Origin: Turneriella sp942492915
GTDB taxonomy: Bacteria; Spirochaetota; Leptospiria; Turneriellales; Turneriellaceae
Assembly: GCA_942492915.1 (NCBI GenBank)
Contig: OW818662.1
Coordinates: forward strand, 2,356,001 to 2,420,000
Direction: 5' to 3'
DNA: 64,000 nt
Both the position numbers and the translations under genes were made by a program. Below the pieces are notes generated by a model. The model was not told the DNA's origin. It ran no database searches and was given only the letters and a program-made list of their open reading frames with translations. How positions within the stretch are numbered: position 1 is the first letter of the stretch; each line of letters starts with the position of its first letter. This document shows positions 25,542 to 34,830 of this stretch, in pieces.

Positions 25542-25565
25542 ACGCGTCGATATTTATCGACGCGT
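25542..25565. repeat. Perfect inverted repeat abutting the acyl-CoA dehydrogenase start
   Basis: An 11-bp stem (ACGCGTCGATA) with loop TT, one base upstream of the ATG. It occupies the place of a Shine-Dalgarno sequence. It also follows the DnaC-like gene by about 50 bases and could terminate that transcript. Confidence 0.6.
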
Positions 25566-25617
25566 CATTTCGTAAAGCTTTTGCCGGTCTGTCGGTGCGA
25601 CCTTGATTCGTAGTATG

Positions 25618-26523
25618 CTAAGAATTAGCCAGAATATCGCCCCGGTAGTCGCGCACGTTGAAAAACTCCACCGTATGCAGCATTTCGGTAAACCGCGAAT
25701 AGATGCGCCCCTTAAAAAGGTTGCGCACCGCATCAAGATCGATGTTTGACGTGATAATCGTCGGCAGCTCGGCCTCGTACCGCGCGTCAACCAGGTCATA
25801 CAACATGCGCTGCTCCCATTCGCTGTCTGACTGGATGCCAAAGTCGTCAATCACCAGCACGTCTTGCCGCGCAATTTCGTTGAACACAGTGTCTGTGCGC
25901 CCGTAGGTGCCTGAATCGTTGTTGAACGTCGCCCTCAGCTGTTGAAAAAAATCACGGGAAATCTTGATGTAACGGCACGTGCGCCGCTGCGTGAGAATCA
26001 GTTCGTTCAGAATCATCGCCGCCAGCAGAGATTTGCCGGTGCCCGGCGGCCCGATCAGCAACAACCCTTTAAGATCTGACTGCACCACCGAAGCAGAAGA
26101 TTCCATCAACTTCTTCTGCGCTTCGATAAAATCTCCCGCGCGGTGGCAGGCTGCCGTCAGCGCAATCGTCGCCTGCCGGCGCAAGCCTTCGAGCTCAGGC
26201 GATTTTGTCGGGTTCGGGTACGGAGGCGAGGTATTAAATTCGCTGAGCCGCGCAAATCTGTACTTAAGAGGAATATTCGATTGCTGAAATAGATCTTGCA
26301 CACGGCCGAGCGTGTCGCGCGGCGACTTGCAGTCGCAGGCAGTGATCTTACCCGTGGCCTCGTTCAAATAGACGTAAGGGTTCACCTGGTCACCCGGGCA
26401 GACCCGGCAAAGCGCGGTCACACAGTCACAGAGTTCGAGTACACGTGTGGCCCGTTTGTGTGTCAGCTGCGCCTGCGTGCGGTAGCCGAGACCTTCGCAC
26501 TTGTTACATCCCCATTTCTTCAT
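25618..26523 (-). CDS. DnaC/IstB-like AAA+ ATPase (probable helicase loader)
   Basis: 301 residues. The C-terminal half is an AAA+ module of the DnaC/DnaI/IstB group: Walker A 'LLIGPPGTGKSLLAAMI' (about 145-160), Walker B 'VLVIDDFGIQSD' and sensor-1 'PTIITSNIDLDAV', with an arginine-finger region 'GRIYSRFTEM'. The N-terminal part has cysteine pairs ('CNKCEG', 'CDC', 'CRVCPGD', 'CDCKSP'), likely a zinc-binding module as in helicase loaders that contact DnaB. No transposase or phage gene is nearby, which favours a chromosomal replication role. It overlaps the GumN-like gene by 4 bases. Confidence 0.85.
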   Translation of the reverse strand: MKKWGCNKCEGLGYRTQAQLTHKRATRVLELCDCVTALCRVCPGDQVNPYVYLNEATGKITACDCKSPRDTLGRVQDLFQQSNIPLKYRFARLSEFNTSPPYPNPTKSPELEGLRRQATIALTAACHRAGDFIEAQKKLMESSASVVQSDLKGLLLIGPPGTGKSLLAAMILNELILTQRRTCRYIKISRDFFQQLRATFNNDSGTYGRTDTVFNEIARQDVLVIDDFGIQSDSEWEQRMLYDLVDARYEAELPTIITSNIDLDAVRNLFKGRIYSRFTEMLHTVEFFNVRDYRGDILANS

Positions 26524-27407
26524 AGTCGCTCAATCGTGAAGCCAGCCTGCTTAAGGTGCTCGAGAATATTCTGCTCGCCGATCAGGTGCAGAGCTCCGGT
26601 GACGACAAAACTCGTGCCCTCATACCGCGAAATCAGGTTTAAACGCTCGGCCATGCGCGCGTTGCGGTCATACAGTAGAACTTTTGTGTACTTTGCGCTC
26701 GCGGCGTCATTGCCGTCGTAATAATGAAAAATCTTCAGCACGTTCGCGTCGTCGCCCGCCCGCCAGTACTGCTGCATCTCGAGCACGTTGCTCGCTCCGA
26801 CGCGGTCTGAATAGCTCAGAAACGCCCTGAACCGCTGCAGCTGGTCTTTCATGCTCAGGGCGTGCATGTAGCGCAAAACCTCGTCGCCGCTTTCGAGGGT
26901 AAAAATATGAGGCCGGCTCTTCTTGTCGAAATTGCGGTCGATGTACCGCAACAGCCGGTGCTCGGTTCCGTATTCGAGAACGAAACCCGCGTTAAACGCG
27001 AGCCGATAACCAAACATGAACTCAACAAACCAGGGCTGGTAGCGATCGAAAAGCGAAACGTCGATGCCGAGCGCATCGCCCACCTTCGCATACTGAGCGT
27101 TCTCGGCTTTTGTGAGATACTGGCGCACCGTTTTGCCTTCGGGCAGGTAAGTAAGACTCAGGTCGGGTGTGCGGATTTTCTCTTTGCGCACTTCGCCCTC
27201 GAGAATGAACAGCCGGCTCGCTTTTAATGCGTCGTACACCTTCACCGGATAGTCGGCATCATCAGGCTTACCCATGTGCATTGATCCAAGCAGATAAAAC
27301 GTCGCGTTACCTTTTGTCGCCCGATAGAAAAAATAACGGTCGGTACTTTCGGCAGAACCGGCATCCGTCAAACCGATCAGTAACAGAATTTTGATAAGGT
27401 TGCGCAT
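26520..27407 (-). CDS. TraB/GumN family protein
   Basis: 295 residues with a signal peptide (MRNLIKILLLIGLTDAGSAE), so exported. The N-terminal 'YRATKGNATFYLLGSMHMGKPDDADYP' with the GS-M-H motif and the late 'TSFVVTGALHLIGEQNILEHLKQAGF' are the paired conserved elements of the TraB/GumN/Tiki superfamily, proposed metal-dependent peptidases in some members. The role here is unknown. The stop overlaps the start of the DnaC-like gene, an odd pairing that may only reflect compact gene packing. Confidence 0.85.
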   Translation of the reverse strand: MRNLIKILLLIGLTDAGSAESTDRYFFYRATKGNATFYLLGSMHMGKPDDADYPVKVYDALKASRLFILEGEVRKEKIRTPDLSLTYLPEGKTVRQYLTKAENAQYAKVGDALGIDVSLFDRYQPWFVEFMFGYRLAFNAGFVLEYGTEHRLLRYIDRNFDKKSRPHIFTLESGDEVLRYMHALSMKDQLQRFRAFLSYSDRVGASNVLEMQQYWRAGDDANVLKIFHYYDGNDAASAKYTKVLLYDRNARMAERLNLISRYEGTSFVVTGALHLIGEQNILEHLKQAGFTIERL

Positions 27408-27496
27408 GAGACGGCGTTACGCTGCCGGTACGCTGAATATCCGGTAAAGTGTTAAGGAGCCTGCGCAGCCGGTCGCGCGCCCCCCGACGGCGAATG

Positions 27497-28567
27497 CTAC
27501 CGCAAGATGCGTGCTGCCGAAACCAGCCACACTGAGACAACGATGAAAAACCCAACCGATTTGTATTCGGCAGTATATCCCAAATAACTGAGCGGCGCCA
27601 GCACGCAAACCAGCATCAGAATTTTTCGCCAGCGGGGCGAAAGCAGAATGCCGGGAAACAGCACAAAATAATACCACGGGTGCTGCACCGGAAAAAAGAC
27701 GACGAGGCTGCCCAAGGCCAACCAGAAAGCGTCCAGGTACTGGATCCGCCTCACCACATAGAGCAAACCAACCAGCAAAAAGAGCAAAACGATCGCGCGC
27801 TGTATCAGGTAGACGGCGTGGCCCGCTGAAAAGCCGAACGCTTCAAGCAAGTGCACGATACCGTTGCCGTGGTGCCAGTAATTGGTGTAGACGGTGAGCC
27901 CGCGTTCGGCGAAGGGCGTGAAAACAAAGGCTGGCGCCAGCTGCAGCGCAAAGACCGCGGCGCAGAGCAACGTGACGGGTGCAACGGCATTCCGTGCGAG
28001 GCGCGCAAGCGGCGACGGCGCCGTTCGTGGGTAATGCATCGCGAAAGCGAATACGCCGATAAATTTCCAGCAGATACTGAGAATTGCGTAGAATGCGCCG
28101 AGCCCGCGGCGCGCAGGCATCGCAAGGCGCGCACGCAAACTCACAATTGCAAAAAAGAGTAACAGCGCCGCAACGTGATCAAGATGCCCTTCGCGCCAGA
28201 CCTCGTGCAGACTCAGCGGATTAAAAAGCAGAAACATCACGAGCCAGGCAGACACCGGGCGCCGGCGCTTGCGGTAGAGATACCAAAGCACAAACGCAAA
28301 CTCAAAGAGGCCCGCGGCGAGCTTGATCGTTATTGGCTTCGGGTAAACATAGGCGCACACGGCAAAGAATGCTTCTTGCAGGGGGGGATAGAACGACCTC
28401 AGGTGTGCGTATTCAATCGCGACCGGCGGCGGGCTGTTGTACGGATTTTTGCCCGCGAGCAGCGTCTGCCCGTCGGCAAGAAACCGGCCTGTGTCGGTTG
28501 AGAAAGGTGGCAGAAACAAGAAAAATGTTCTGACGACAAGCGCCGCGATGATGCAGATGCGCAGCAT
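27497..28567 (-). CDS. Polytopic membrane protein, GT-C-type glycosyltransferase-like
   Basis: 356 residues with about ten hydrophobic segments. The loop after the first one ('FSTDTGRFLADGQTLLAGKNPYNS') carries an acidic residue and the 'G-x-N-P-Y' signature of polyprenol-phosphate-mannose-dependent GT-C enzymes. 'EVWREGHLDHVAALLLFFAI' is also typical. It probably transfers a sugar from a lipid-linked donor at the outer face of the inner membrane. It lies 15 bases downstream of the large lipoprotein gene on the same strand, so it may act on that protein or on a glycolipid; inference. Confidence 0.75.
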   Translation of the reverse strand: MLRICIIAALVVRTFFLFLPPFSTDTGRFLADGQTLLAGKNPYNSPPPVAIEYAHLRSFYPPLQEAFFAVCAYVYPKPITIKLAAGLFEFAFVLWYLYRKRRRPVSAWLVMFLLFNPLSLHEVWREGHLDHVAALLLFFAIVSLRARLAMPARRGLGAFYAILSICWKFIGVFAFAMHYPRTAPSPLARLARNAVAPVTLLCAAVFALQLAPAFVFTPFAERGLTVYTNYWHHGNGIVHLLEAFGFSAGHAVYLIQRAIVLLFLLVGLLYVVRRIQYLDAFWLALGSLVVFFPVQHPWYYFVLFPGILLSPRWRKILMLVCVLAPLSYLGYTAEYKSVGFFIVVSVWLVSAARILR

Positions 28568-28582
28568 CTGTGTTAGCGCGCC

Positions 28583-31141
28583 TTAAGGCACATAAATGCT
28601 GAACACATTCTTCGTTGCACCGGAAAGCAGCACAAACGATGTCGCATAGAGACCGCCGTTGGTGCGAAACGCCAGCGCACCATTGCTGATCTGAAATCCC
28701 GGCGAGGCAGTCAGACTGACTGCAGGCCCGCCAGCAAATGCACCTAAGGCGGGGTCGAACAGGCAAGTTGCCGGCGAGCCACCACCGCGCACAACGAGAG
28801 CCTTGCCCGCGTTGATCCCGGTCGTCAAGGGCAGCAGCTGCCCGCCGTTTGAAACGCTGCCCGGTGCACAGGTTCCTGTATTCATATCGGGGCCCGCGGC
28901 GGCTGTGTTGTCTTCGGGGTTGATGATTGTGGTGGATGAATTGCCGTTACCATGAATCACCAGTATTCGCCCGGCCAGACCACCCGAGGGAATAACATAG
29001 GCCTGCATACCTGGACCGCCCGTACCCGTGAGCGTCACCCCCCCGACAAAAAGGCCGGTCGCATGATCGAAGATAGCTGCAAAATTACCCGAGCAAGAGA
29101 CGAGCTGGCGAATTTCGCCGGTCGACGTCTTGGTGAACCTGATGGTGAGCGGCGCAGAACTGACGATACCCGGTGCCGTGACCGGCGACGGCGCTGCAGT
29201 GATATTTGCCTGGTCGATGATATCACCCTGATTCGAGCCGCCACCGCGCATGATGACGATCTTCGTCGTACCTGCGATGGGAAAAGACACCGCCCCAGAA
29301 CCCGCACCACCGCCCAGCGTCGGGCCGCCCGAGGCTGAGAATGAATTCGAGTTAGGGTCATAAATATTGTACGTTGTGGTAGCTCCCCCTCTGAAAACGA
29401 GTGCGCGCGAGAGTTGCGGCAATGGGACGTTGAATGTGTCTGTCGTTGCATTAAAAGTCAATTGTGGTCCCCTGTGCATCTCTATGCGCAGGGGATCAAA
29501 GATCGCCGTCTCATTGGTGAGATTGCCCGAAACAATGAGCGTGCGGCCATTTTGTGCGCCACCGCTGATGACAAATGCATTTGAGCCGGCGTTCGGCACA
29601 TTCGACGGCGCGCGCGTGCCGCTGAACGTATTTGTCGCGGGAAAATACACCGAAGTCGACGGCATACCGTTGCCGTTGACGATCAAGAACGCGCCGCCAT
29701 TGGTTACCGAAGGAATAAACGCCGCGACCGAACCATCGAACATCGCGCCGGTTGTTGCCGGGCCACTGGTGAACGCCCCGCTCGCAGAATCATAGAGGCT
29801 CGACGAGTGCGCCCCGCCATGAATCACGAGCGGGTTATCATACGAATTGGTATTCACCTGGCGCAGCAGCAGACCGCCCCCGGTCACGTTTCCCGTCAGC
29901 GCCGAATTCAAAAGGCTCGATGCAAAGGTTGCGGTATCGAGAATACTGACTGCGCCCGAATTGCCACCCAATGCGGTAATCACCTGCCCTGAACGTGCGC
30001 CGCTCGTAACCTCGAAGCTTGATGCTCCGTTGCCGACTGAGCCCTGCGCTGCGGTGCTCGCAGTGATCGTGGGCGTCGCTTCGGTCAACAAAGACATGCC
30101 CACATCAGCCCCGCCGTGAAAGATCACCCAGCTGCCGATGTTGATGCCTGTCTGCAATCGCAGCGTATGCGCGTTGCTGGATATATTGCCCGATGTGAGC
30201 AATACGCCGCCGGGGTTGCTCACGAGCCCCGTTGAAGCCGTATACCGTAGCACCGAGTTCGTGAGCACCCCGCGAAGAAACAGCGTATTGCCGAGATCGT
30301 TTCCGCTCGCAGGTTGCAGCGACGCACCACCCGCACCCACCGTCAGCGCGAGCACGGGTTGAAGCGCGCAACTGTTCAGATCGGGGTCATACAGGCACCA
30401 TTGGTTCGAATTGCCCCCGCGAATGATCGCCTGTTTACCGACATGCGTACCGCTTGAAATATAAAAATTATGAGCGCCGTCTGCGGGACTAAACGGTAAT
30501 GCGGGGCCGGCAGAAGATGACACTGTGACCGGGTCAATCAGCGTCGTGCCCGCGCCGCCCGAAGAATATACGAGGTACTTGCCTGCATTCGTCCCGGTAC
30601 GAATCGGAAAGATGCCCGAGCGAGTGCCCGCATTTGCCATCAGCGGCGTTGAATAACTGAAGAAGCAGTTCTCATTGCCGCACGGTGCGCCGAGCTTGAA
30701 GCCTGTGGGGGATGTATACGTCGTCACCACATTGCCGGCCGGGCTCAGGACTCCGCTCACCCGGGCCTGCAAGCCAAGCCCTTTTGGGAACACTGTCGGC
30801 GTGAAGCGTATACGCGGATTCGCCGATGCGTCGACGCTACCTGCCAGACAGTTATTGAAACCGTCATAGCTGACCTGAAATGTGCCCGAACAGGCCCCGA
30901 ACGTCGACTGCGCACCAAAGGAAGCTGTATTGATGGGTTGTGAAAAGATGACATCCACATAGGTCTGGTTGTAAGGCGCGATCGAACCATCGGCAGGGTC
31001 AGTGGAGCCAACGGCAGGCACCAGGCCCGCCTTGACCTCATAGAGCTTATTCACACGTGCAGCCTCATCGATGAGCGAGCCACAATGCAGGCCTGCGATC
31101 AAAGAGAGCACCATAAAGATAATGCGGATATAGCTCACCAT
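28583..31141 (-). CDS. Large lipoprotein with kelch-like repeats
   Basis: 852 residues. The signal sequence ends 'SLIAGLHC', with Cys20 as likely lipid anchor, a loose spirochaetal lipobox. Residues about 45-130 look like an Ig-like bacterial domain ('STDPADGSIAPYNQTYVDVIFSQPI'). The rest is about a dozen beta-rich units of 45-55 residues on the theme 'hydrophobic-IRGG-x-S/T...D-P...F..GP', for example 'GKALVVRGGGSPATCLFDPALGAFAGGP', like kelch/galactose-oxidase propeller blades. Probably surface or periplasmic binding; ligand unknown. The stop codon lies in the palindrome GCCTTAAGGC. Confidence 0.8.
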   Translation of the reverse strand: MVSYIRIIFMVLSLIAGLHCGSLIDEAARVNKLYEVKAGLVPAVGSTDPADGSIAPYNQTYVDVIFSQPINTASFGAQSTFGACSGTFQVSYDGFNNCLAGSVDASANPRIRFTPTVFPKGLGLQARVSGVLSPAGNVVTTYTSPTGFKLGAPCGNENCFFSYSTPLMANAGTRSGIFPIRTGTNAGKYLVYSSGGAGTTLIDPVTVSSSAGPALPFSPADGAHNFYISSGTHVGKQAIIRGGNSNQWCLYDPDLNSCALQPVLALTVGAGGASLQPASGNDLGNTLFLRGVLTNSVLRYTASTGLVSNPGGVLLTSGNISSNAHTLRLQTGINIGSWVIFHGGADVGMSLLTEATPTITASTAAQGSVGNGASSFEVTSGARSGQVITALGGNSGAVSILDTATFASSLLNSALTGNVTGGGLLLRQVNTNSYDNPLVIHGGAHSSSLYDSASGAFTSGPATTGAMFDGSVAAFIPSVTNGGAFLIVNGNGMPSTSVYFPATNTFSGTRAPSNVPNAGSNAFVISGGAQNGRTLIVSGNLTNETAIFDPLRIEMHRGPQLTFNATTDTFNVPLPQLSRALVFRGGATTTYNIYDPNSNSFSASGGPTLGGGAGSGAVSFPIAGTTKIVIMRGGGSNQGDIIDQANITAAPSPVTAPGIVSSAPLTIRFTKTSTGEIRQLVSCSGNFAAIFDHATGLFVGGVTLTGTGGPGMQAYVIPSGGLAGRILVIHGNGNSSTTIINPEDNTAAAGPDMNTGTCAPGSVSNGGQLLPLTTGINAGKALVVRGGGSPATCLFDPALGAFAGGPAVSLTASPGFQISNGALAFRTNGGLYATSFVLLSGATKNVFSIYVP

Positions 31142-31241
31142 ACGATTCTCTGCTCAGATAAGACGGCTTAGCCCCCGTGTCGCCAACTATTTTTGGTTGA
31201 AGCTCGTTGACACCCTGAAAAGAAAAAATGCCCGTTCGCGC

Positions 31242-32159
31242 ATGGGCGAAACACCGAAGCGACTGATCAGCGGGCTCACGCTGGCGGGCATCTTCATCTT
31301 CACGATCACGTGGCAGGGCATGTACATGTTCCCTCTTTACCTGTTTGTGATGGCATTCGCTATACTCGGCATCGTTGAATTCTATAAACTGGCCGAAGCC
31401 AAGATTGGCGCGCCGATTCCCAAAACTTTGGGGGTGATCAGCACGATCGTGCTCATGACTCTGGTCTATCTTGGCTGGCAGGCAAACTACTATGTCAAGG
31501 GCATGCCGCTCTATAACGAAAGCGTCAAAAATGCGCTGAATTTGCTGAAATTCAACTACGCGCTGCTGGGCGGCCTGGCCTTCGTTTTTCTATTTTCAGT
31601 CATGAAAGTGCAACTGCTCAAGAATAAGGTCGAAAACTCGCTGTTGATTCTCGCGGTCTATACGCTCTCGGTCATCTATATACCTTTTACCTTCTCGCAC
31701 GTGTTTCTGCTCTACAGCCTCGAGCACGGCCTGTTCTATGTGTGGATCGTCGCATGGGCAACGGCGATGGCCGACACAGGCGGATATTTTATGGGCCGTA
31801 CCTTTGGGCGCAATAAGGTCGGTTTTGCCGTCAGCCCCAACAAAACCTATGAGGGGTACATACTCGGCGGTTTTATGCAGATTGGCCTCGTGATACTCTT
31901 CTATTACGTCGCAAAAAATAATTTTACCGTACCCGAATACAGTTACCTTGAGATAGGTCTCTTTGGTTTCGTAACTTATCTCGCATCGATTCTCGGCGAC
32001 CTTTCAGAGTCGCTCATTAAGCGCGATGCCGGTATCAAAGATTCAGGCCAGCTGATTCCTGGCCACGGCGGAGTGCTCGACCTGCTCGATGCAATGCTCA
32101 TTACGATTCCCGCGGCGTATTACTATTTCTACGTCGTGCAAGAATTAAGGAGATTTTGA
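31242..32159 (+). CDS. cdsA: Phosphatidate cytidylyltransferase
   Basis: Makes CDP-diacylglycerol for phospholipid synthesis; integral inner-membrane enzyme with about eight membrane segments. I prefer ATG 31242 (305 residues, MGETPKRLISGLTLAG); an in-frame TTG at 31197 would add 15 polar residues. The signature at the C-terminus reads 'SLIKRDAGIKDSGQLIPGHGGVLDLLDAML'-like. The usual 'DRxD' after HGG is 'DLLD', so an arginine normally conserved is leucine. 'WATAMADTGGYFMGRTFGRNKV' is also characteristic. It is first of the chain cdsA-dxr-proB-tdk. Confidence 0.92.
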   Translation: MGETPKRLISGLTLAGIFIFTITWQGMYMFPLYLFVMAFAILGIVEFYKLAEAKIGAPIPKTLGVISTIVLMTLVYLGWQANYYVKGMPLYNESVKNALNLLKFNYALLGGLAFVFLFSVMKVQLLKNKVENSLLILAVYTLSVIYIPFTFSHVFLLYSLEHGLFYVWIVAWATAMADTGGYFMGRTFGRNKVGFAVSPNKTYEGYILGGFMQIGLVILFYYVAKNNFTVPEYSYLEIGLFGFVTYLASILGDLSESLIKRDAGIKDSGQLIPGHGGVLDLLDAMLITIPAAYYYFYVVQELRRF

Positions 32160-32188
32160 ATGATTGGGCATTTGCCCAATCATTCAAA
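32155..32188. repeat. Inverted repeat between cdsA and dxr
   Basis: A 16-bp perfect stem (TTTGAATGATTGGGCA) with loop TT contains the cdsA stop codon and ends five bases before the dxr ATG. It lies between co-directional genes, so it may attenuate or process the transcript; no U-tract. Confidence 0.65.
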
Positions 32189-32193
32189 CATCA

Positions 32194-33303
32194 ATGAAGC
32201 GCAGATTTATTTTATTTGGGGCCACAGGCTCTATCGGCGATTCGACGCTCGACGTGCTGCGGCAATACCCTGACGACTTCGAACTCGTCGGTTTCACATG
32301 GCACAATAACACAGAAAAAGCCCACGCAATTCAGGCGGAGTTCAGAGTCAAACACGCCTTCTCAACCTCTGATCCCGACTCCGCACGGCGCACGCAAGAC
32401 CTGCTCGACCTCGCGCATGATTTTATCATCGTCGCGATCGTCGGCGCGGCTGGTGTGACAACGACGCTCGCAGCGGCAATACGTGGCGAAACTATTCTGC
32501 TGGCAAACAAAGAAAGCCTGGTCATCGCTGGCGAAATCGTCATGGCAGCCGCCCGGGAACACAACGCAAAAATTCTGCCCGTTGACTCAGAGCACTCGAG
32601 CCTCTTTCGCCTGCTCGCGGCGCAGCATACACTTTCTGAAACAGACACGCTTTATCTGACGGCCAGCGGTGGCCCACTGCTCAACGTTCATGGCGACGCA
32701 TTCTTCAACGCATCAAAGGCACTGGTACTCAAACACCCCACCTGGGTCATGGGCCAGAAGATCACCGTCGACTCTGCCGGCCTCACGAACAAGGCACTCG
32801 AGATTATTGAAGCGCACTATTTATTTGGTATGCCCTATGAAAAGATTCAGGCGGTGATACATCCGCAGAGTTATGTGCATGCAATGGTGGGGCACGCCGA
32901 CGGCACCGTGATGCAGCACGTGAGCTATCCCGATATGAAATATCCGATTGCATACGCAATGTATTACCCCAATGTACCCAAGACAACCGTGCCCATGAAG
33001 CCGCCAGAGACTTACCCCACCTTTGAGTTTTTTCCCGTCGATGAGCAGAAGTTCAGGTCGTATGCGCTCGGCCGCAAAGCGGGCATGCTCGGCAAATTTT
33101 ACCCGGCCGTCTATAATGCGGCGAACGAAGCAGCAGTGGCAGCTTTCCTGAGCGACAATATCCGTTTCGGCGAAATTTCAGAACTGATCGAGCGCGCCAT
33201 GGTTCACAAATATGACGAATATGATGCGACGACGATTGCAGGCCTTACCGCATACGATCAGGCGGCCCGCCAAACAGTACAAAAGCAGGTCATGTCGGTA
33301 TGA
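32194..33303 (+). CDS. dxr: 1-deoxy-D-xylulose 5-phosphate reductoisomerase
   Basis: Second enzyme of the MEP isoprenoid pathway, forming 2-C-methyl-D-erythritol 4-phosphate with NADPH. Start ATG 32194 (MKRRFILFGATGSIGDSTL), 369 residues; the frame is open further upstream only through the palindrome. Motifs: NADPH-binding 'GATGSIGDSTLDVL', 'LANKESLVIAG', metal-binding 'LPVDSEHSSLF', 'TASGGP' and 'HPTWVMGQKITVDSAGLTNKALE'. The common 'SATLMNKGLE' is 'SAGLTNKALE'. It overlaps proB by 4 bases. Confidence 0.96.
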   Translation: MKRRFILFGATGSIGDSTLDVLRQYPDDFELVGFTWHNNTEKAHAIQAEFRVKHAFSTSDPDSARRTQDLLDLAHDFIIVAIVGAAGVTTTLAAAIRGETILLANKESLVIAGEIVMAAAREHNAKILPVDSEHSSLFRLLAAQHTLSETDTLYLTASGGPLLNVHGDAFFNASKALVLKHPTWVMGQKITVDSAGLTNKALEIIEAHYLFGMPYEKIQAVIHPQSYVHAMVGHADGTVMQHVSYPDMKYPIAYAMYYPNVPKTTVPMKPPETYPTFEFFPVDEQKFRSYALGRKAGMLGKFYPAVYNAANEAAVAAFLSDNIRFGEISELIERAMVHKYDEYDATTIAGLTAYDQAARQTVQKQVMSV

Positions 33304-34088
33304 AGCAGACTCTGGAAGAGCGCCTCAAGGCAGCGACGCACGTGGTGCTCAAATTCGGCACGGGAGTTCTCACCGAACACATTGAGAAAAGCAGCAACCG
33401 CTACTTTCGTCAGGTAGCCAAAGAATGCCTCGAATTAAAAAAACTCGGCAAACGGGTAATCATCGTATCTTCGGGCGCGGTAGGCTTCGGCCGCGCGATT
33501 CTCAAAGAGCAGAACAAAGTTCAGTTGCCGCAGGCGACGGTCAGCGAAAAGCAGGCGCTCGCCTCCCTGGGGCAAAGCCTGCTCATTGAAACGTACCGCA
33601 ATGCGTTTGCGCGCCATCGCCTCGCCGCGGCACAAATTCTCGTCACGCGCACCGACTTTGAAAACAAGCGCCACCTGCAAAACCTGAGATCGACGCTCAA
33701 CCAGTTACTCGAATGGGGCGCGGTGCCCGTCATCAATGAAAACGATGCAATCGCTAACGAAGAGATCAAGGTGGGTGACAACGACAACCTCTCGGCAGAT
33801 ATTGCGCTGCTGTATCCGAAATCAGTGCTCGTGCTTCTGACCACGGTCGACGCCTTTTACGCCGAGGGCCAGCGCGTACCTCATATCGGGCGAATCTCTG
33901 CGGATATTAAGCGCCATGCGGGCAGCGCCACCGGTGGCGGTACGGGCGGCATGATCACAAAACTGCAAGCCGCTGAAAAAATGCTCGGCGCGCGCCAGAT
34001 CATGAGCATCGCATCGGGGAAAAACATCCAGATTGTACGTAAACTTATTACCGGTGCTGATAAAGGCACATGGTTCTACGCAGATTGA
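33300..34088 (+). CDS. proB: Glutamate 5-kinase without PUA domain
   Basis: First step of proline synthesis, phosphorylating the glutamate side chain. 262 residues: only the amino-acid-kinase domain, about 100 residues shorter than the common form because the C-terminal PUA domain is missing, as in several other bacteria. Motifs: 'VVLKFGTGVLTEH', 'VIIVSSGAVGFGRAIL', 'PVINENDAIANEEIKVGDNDNLSADIA' and 'TGGMITKLQAAEKM'. The start overlaps the dxr stop; tdk starts 7 bases after its stop. Confidence 0.94.
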   Translation: MKQTLEERLKAATHVVLKFGTGVLTEHIEKSSNRYFRQVAKECLELKKLGKRVIIVSSGAVGFGRAILKEQNKVQLPQATVSEKQALASLGQSLLIETYRNAFARHRLAAAQILVTRTDFENKRHLQNLRSTLNQLLEWGAVPVINENDAIANEEIKVGDNDNLSADIALLYPKSVLVLLTTVDAFYAEGQRVPHIGRISADIKRHAGSATGGGTGGMITKLQAAEKMLGARQIMSIASGKNIQIVRKLITGADKGTWFYAD

Positions 34089-34094
34089 GAACGA

Positions 34095-34817
34095 ATGAAA
34101 GAGCACGAGCTAACGCGACATTCCATCGGAAAGATCACCGTTATACACGGGCCGATGTTTTCTGGCAAGACCGAAGAATTGTTGCGGCGCGTTCGCCGCG
34201 CGAAGATTGCGAAACGCAAAGTTCAGCTATTTAAACCCGCGATCGACAACCGCTACCATGCCACGCAGGTGCTGCCTCACTTTCTCGCGCATGCAGGTGA
34301 CGAGAGCATGCAGGTAGGTGAAGCTGCACATGTAGTTTCACATCCGCGTGAAATTGCGGCGCTGCTCAAGAACGATACCGATATCGCCGCGATCGAAGAG
34401 GCGCAGTTTCTTGATATCTCGCTTTTCGACCTCGTGCGCCGGTTCTCAAAACAGGGGGTCGACGTGATTCTGTCATTGCTCGACCAGGATTACCGTCGCC
34501 TGCCTTTTCCGATTGCAGGCTCTGACCGCAATGTCGGCGACTACCTTGCTATCGCACACGAATCGCTTAAACTCGCAGCGATTTGCGTCGTCTGCGGGCA
34601 AGACGCGCACCACAGCCAGAAACTGACCTTAAAGGCCATTAATTCTGAAGGCCAGCCCGAATACATGCCAGCGTCGTTCTTCACCGAAGTCGTGACGGTA
34701 GGCACTTCGCAAGAACTTGCGCAGAACAAGCTGTTCGCCGACAGACACCTTGATTTTCCCGAAAGCATCTATGAAGCGCGCTGCCGCAACTGCCACGCAG
34801 TGACTGACGAGCCCTAA
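34095..34817 (+). CDS. tdk: Thymidine kinase (type II)
   Basis: Salvage enzyme phosphorylating thymidine. 240 residues. P-loop 'HGPMFSGKTEELLRRVRRA' (about 15-33), catalytic glutamate in 'AAIEEAQFLD', lasso 'GLDQDYRRLPFP'-like 'LLDQDYRRLPFPIAG', and the structural zinc site 'CVVCGQDAHHSQKL' plus 'YEARCRNCH'. It is last in the cdsA-dxr-proB-tdk chain and converges on the three-domain protein gene. Confidence 0.95.
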   Translation: MKEHELTRHSIGKITVIHGPMFSGKTEELLRRVRRAKIAKRKVQLFKPAIDNRYHATQVLPHFLAHAGDESMQVGEAAHVVSHPREIAALLKNDTDIAAIEEAQFLDISLFDLVRRFSKQGVDVILSLLDQDYRRLPFPIAGSDRNVGDYLAIAHESLKLAAICVVCGQDAHHSQKLTLKAINSEGQPEYMPASFFTEVVTVGTSQELAQNKLFADRHLDFPESIYEARCRNCHAVTDEP

Positions 34818-34830
34818 AAAAACGCTGCAT

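Noticed and set aside
25618..26523. IstB transposition helper of an insertion sequence
   Set aside because: No transposase, terminal repeats or target duplication around it; the cysteine-rich N-terminus fits a helicase loader better.
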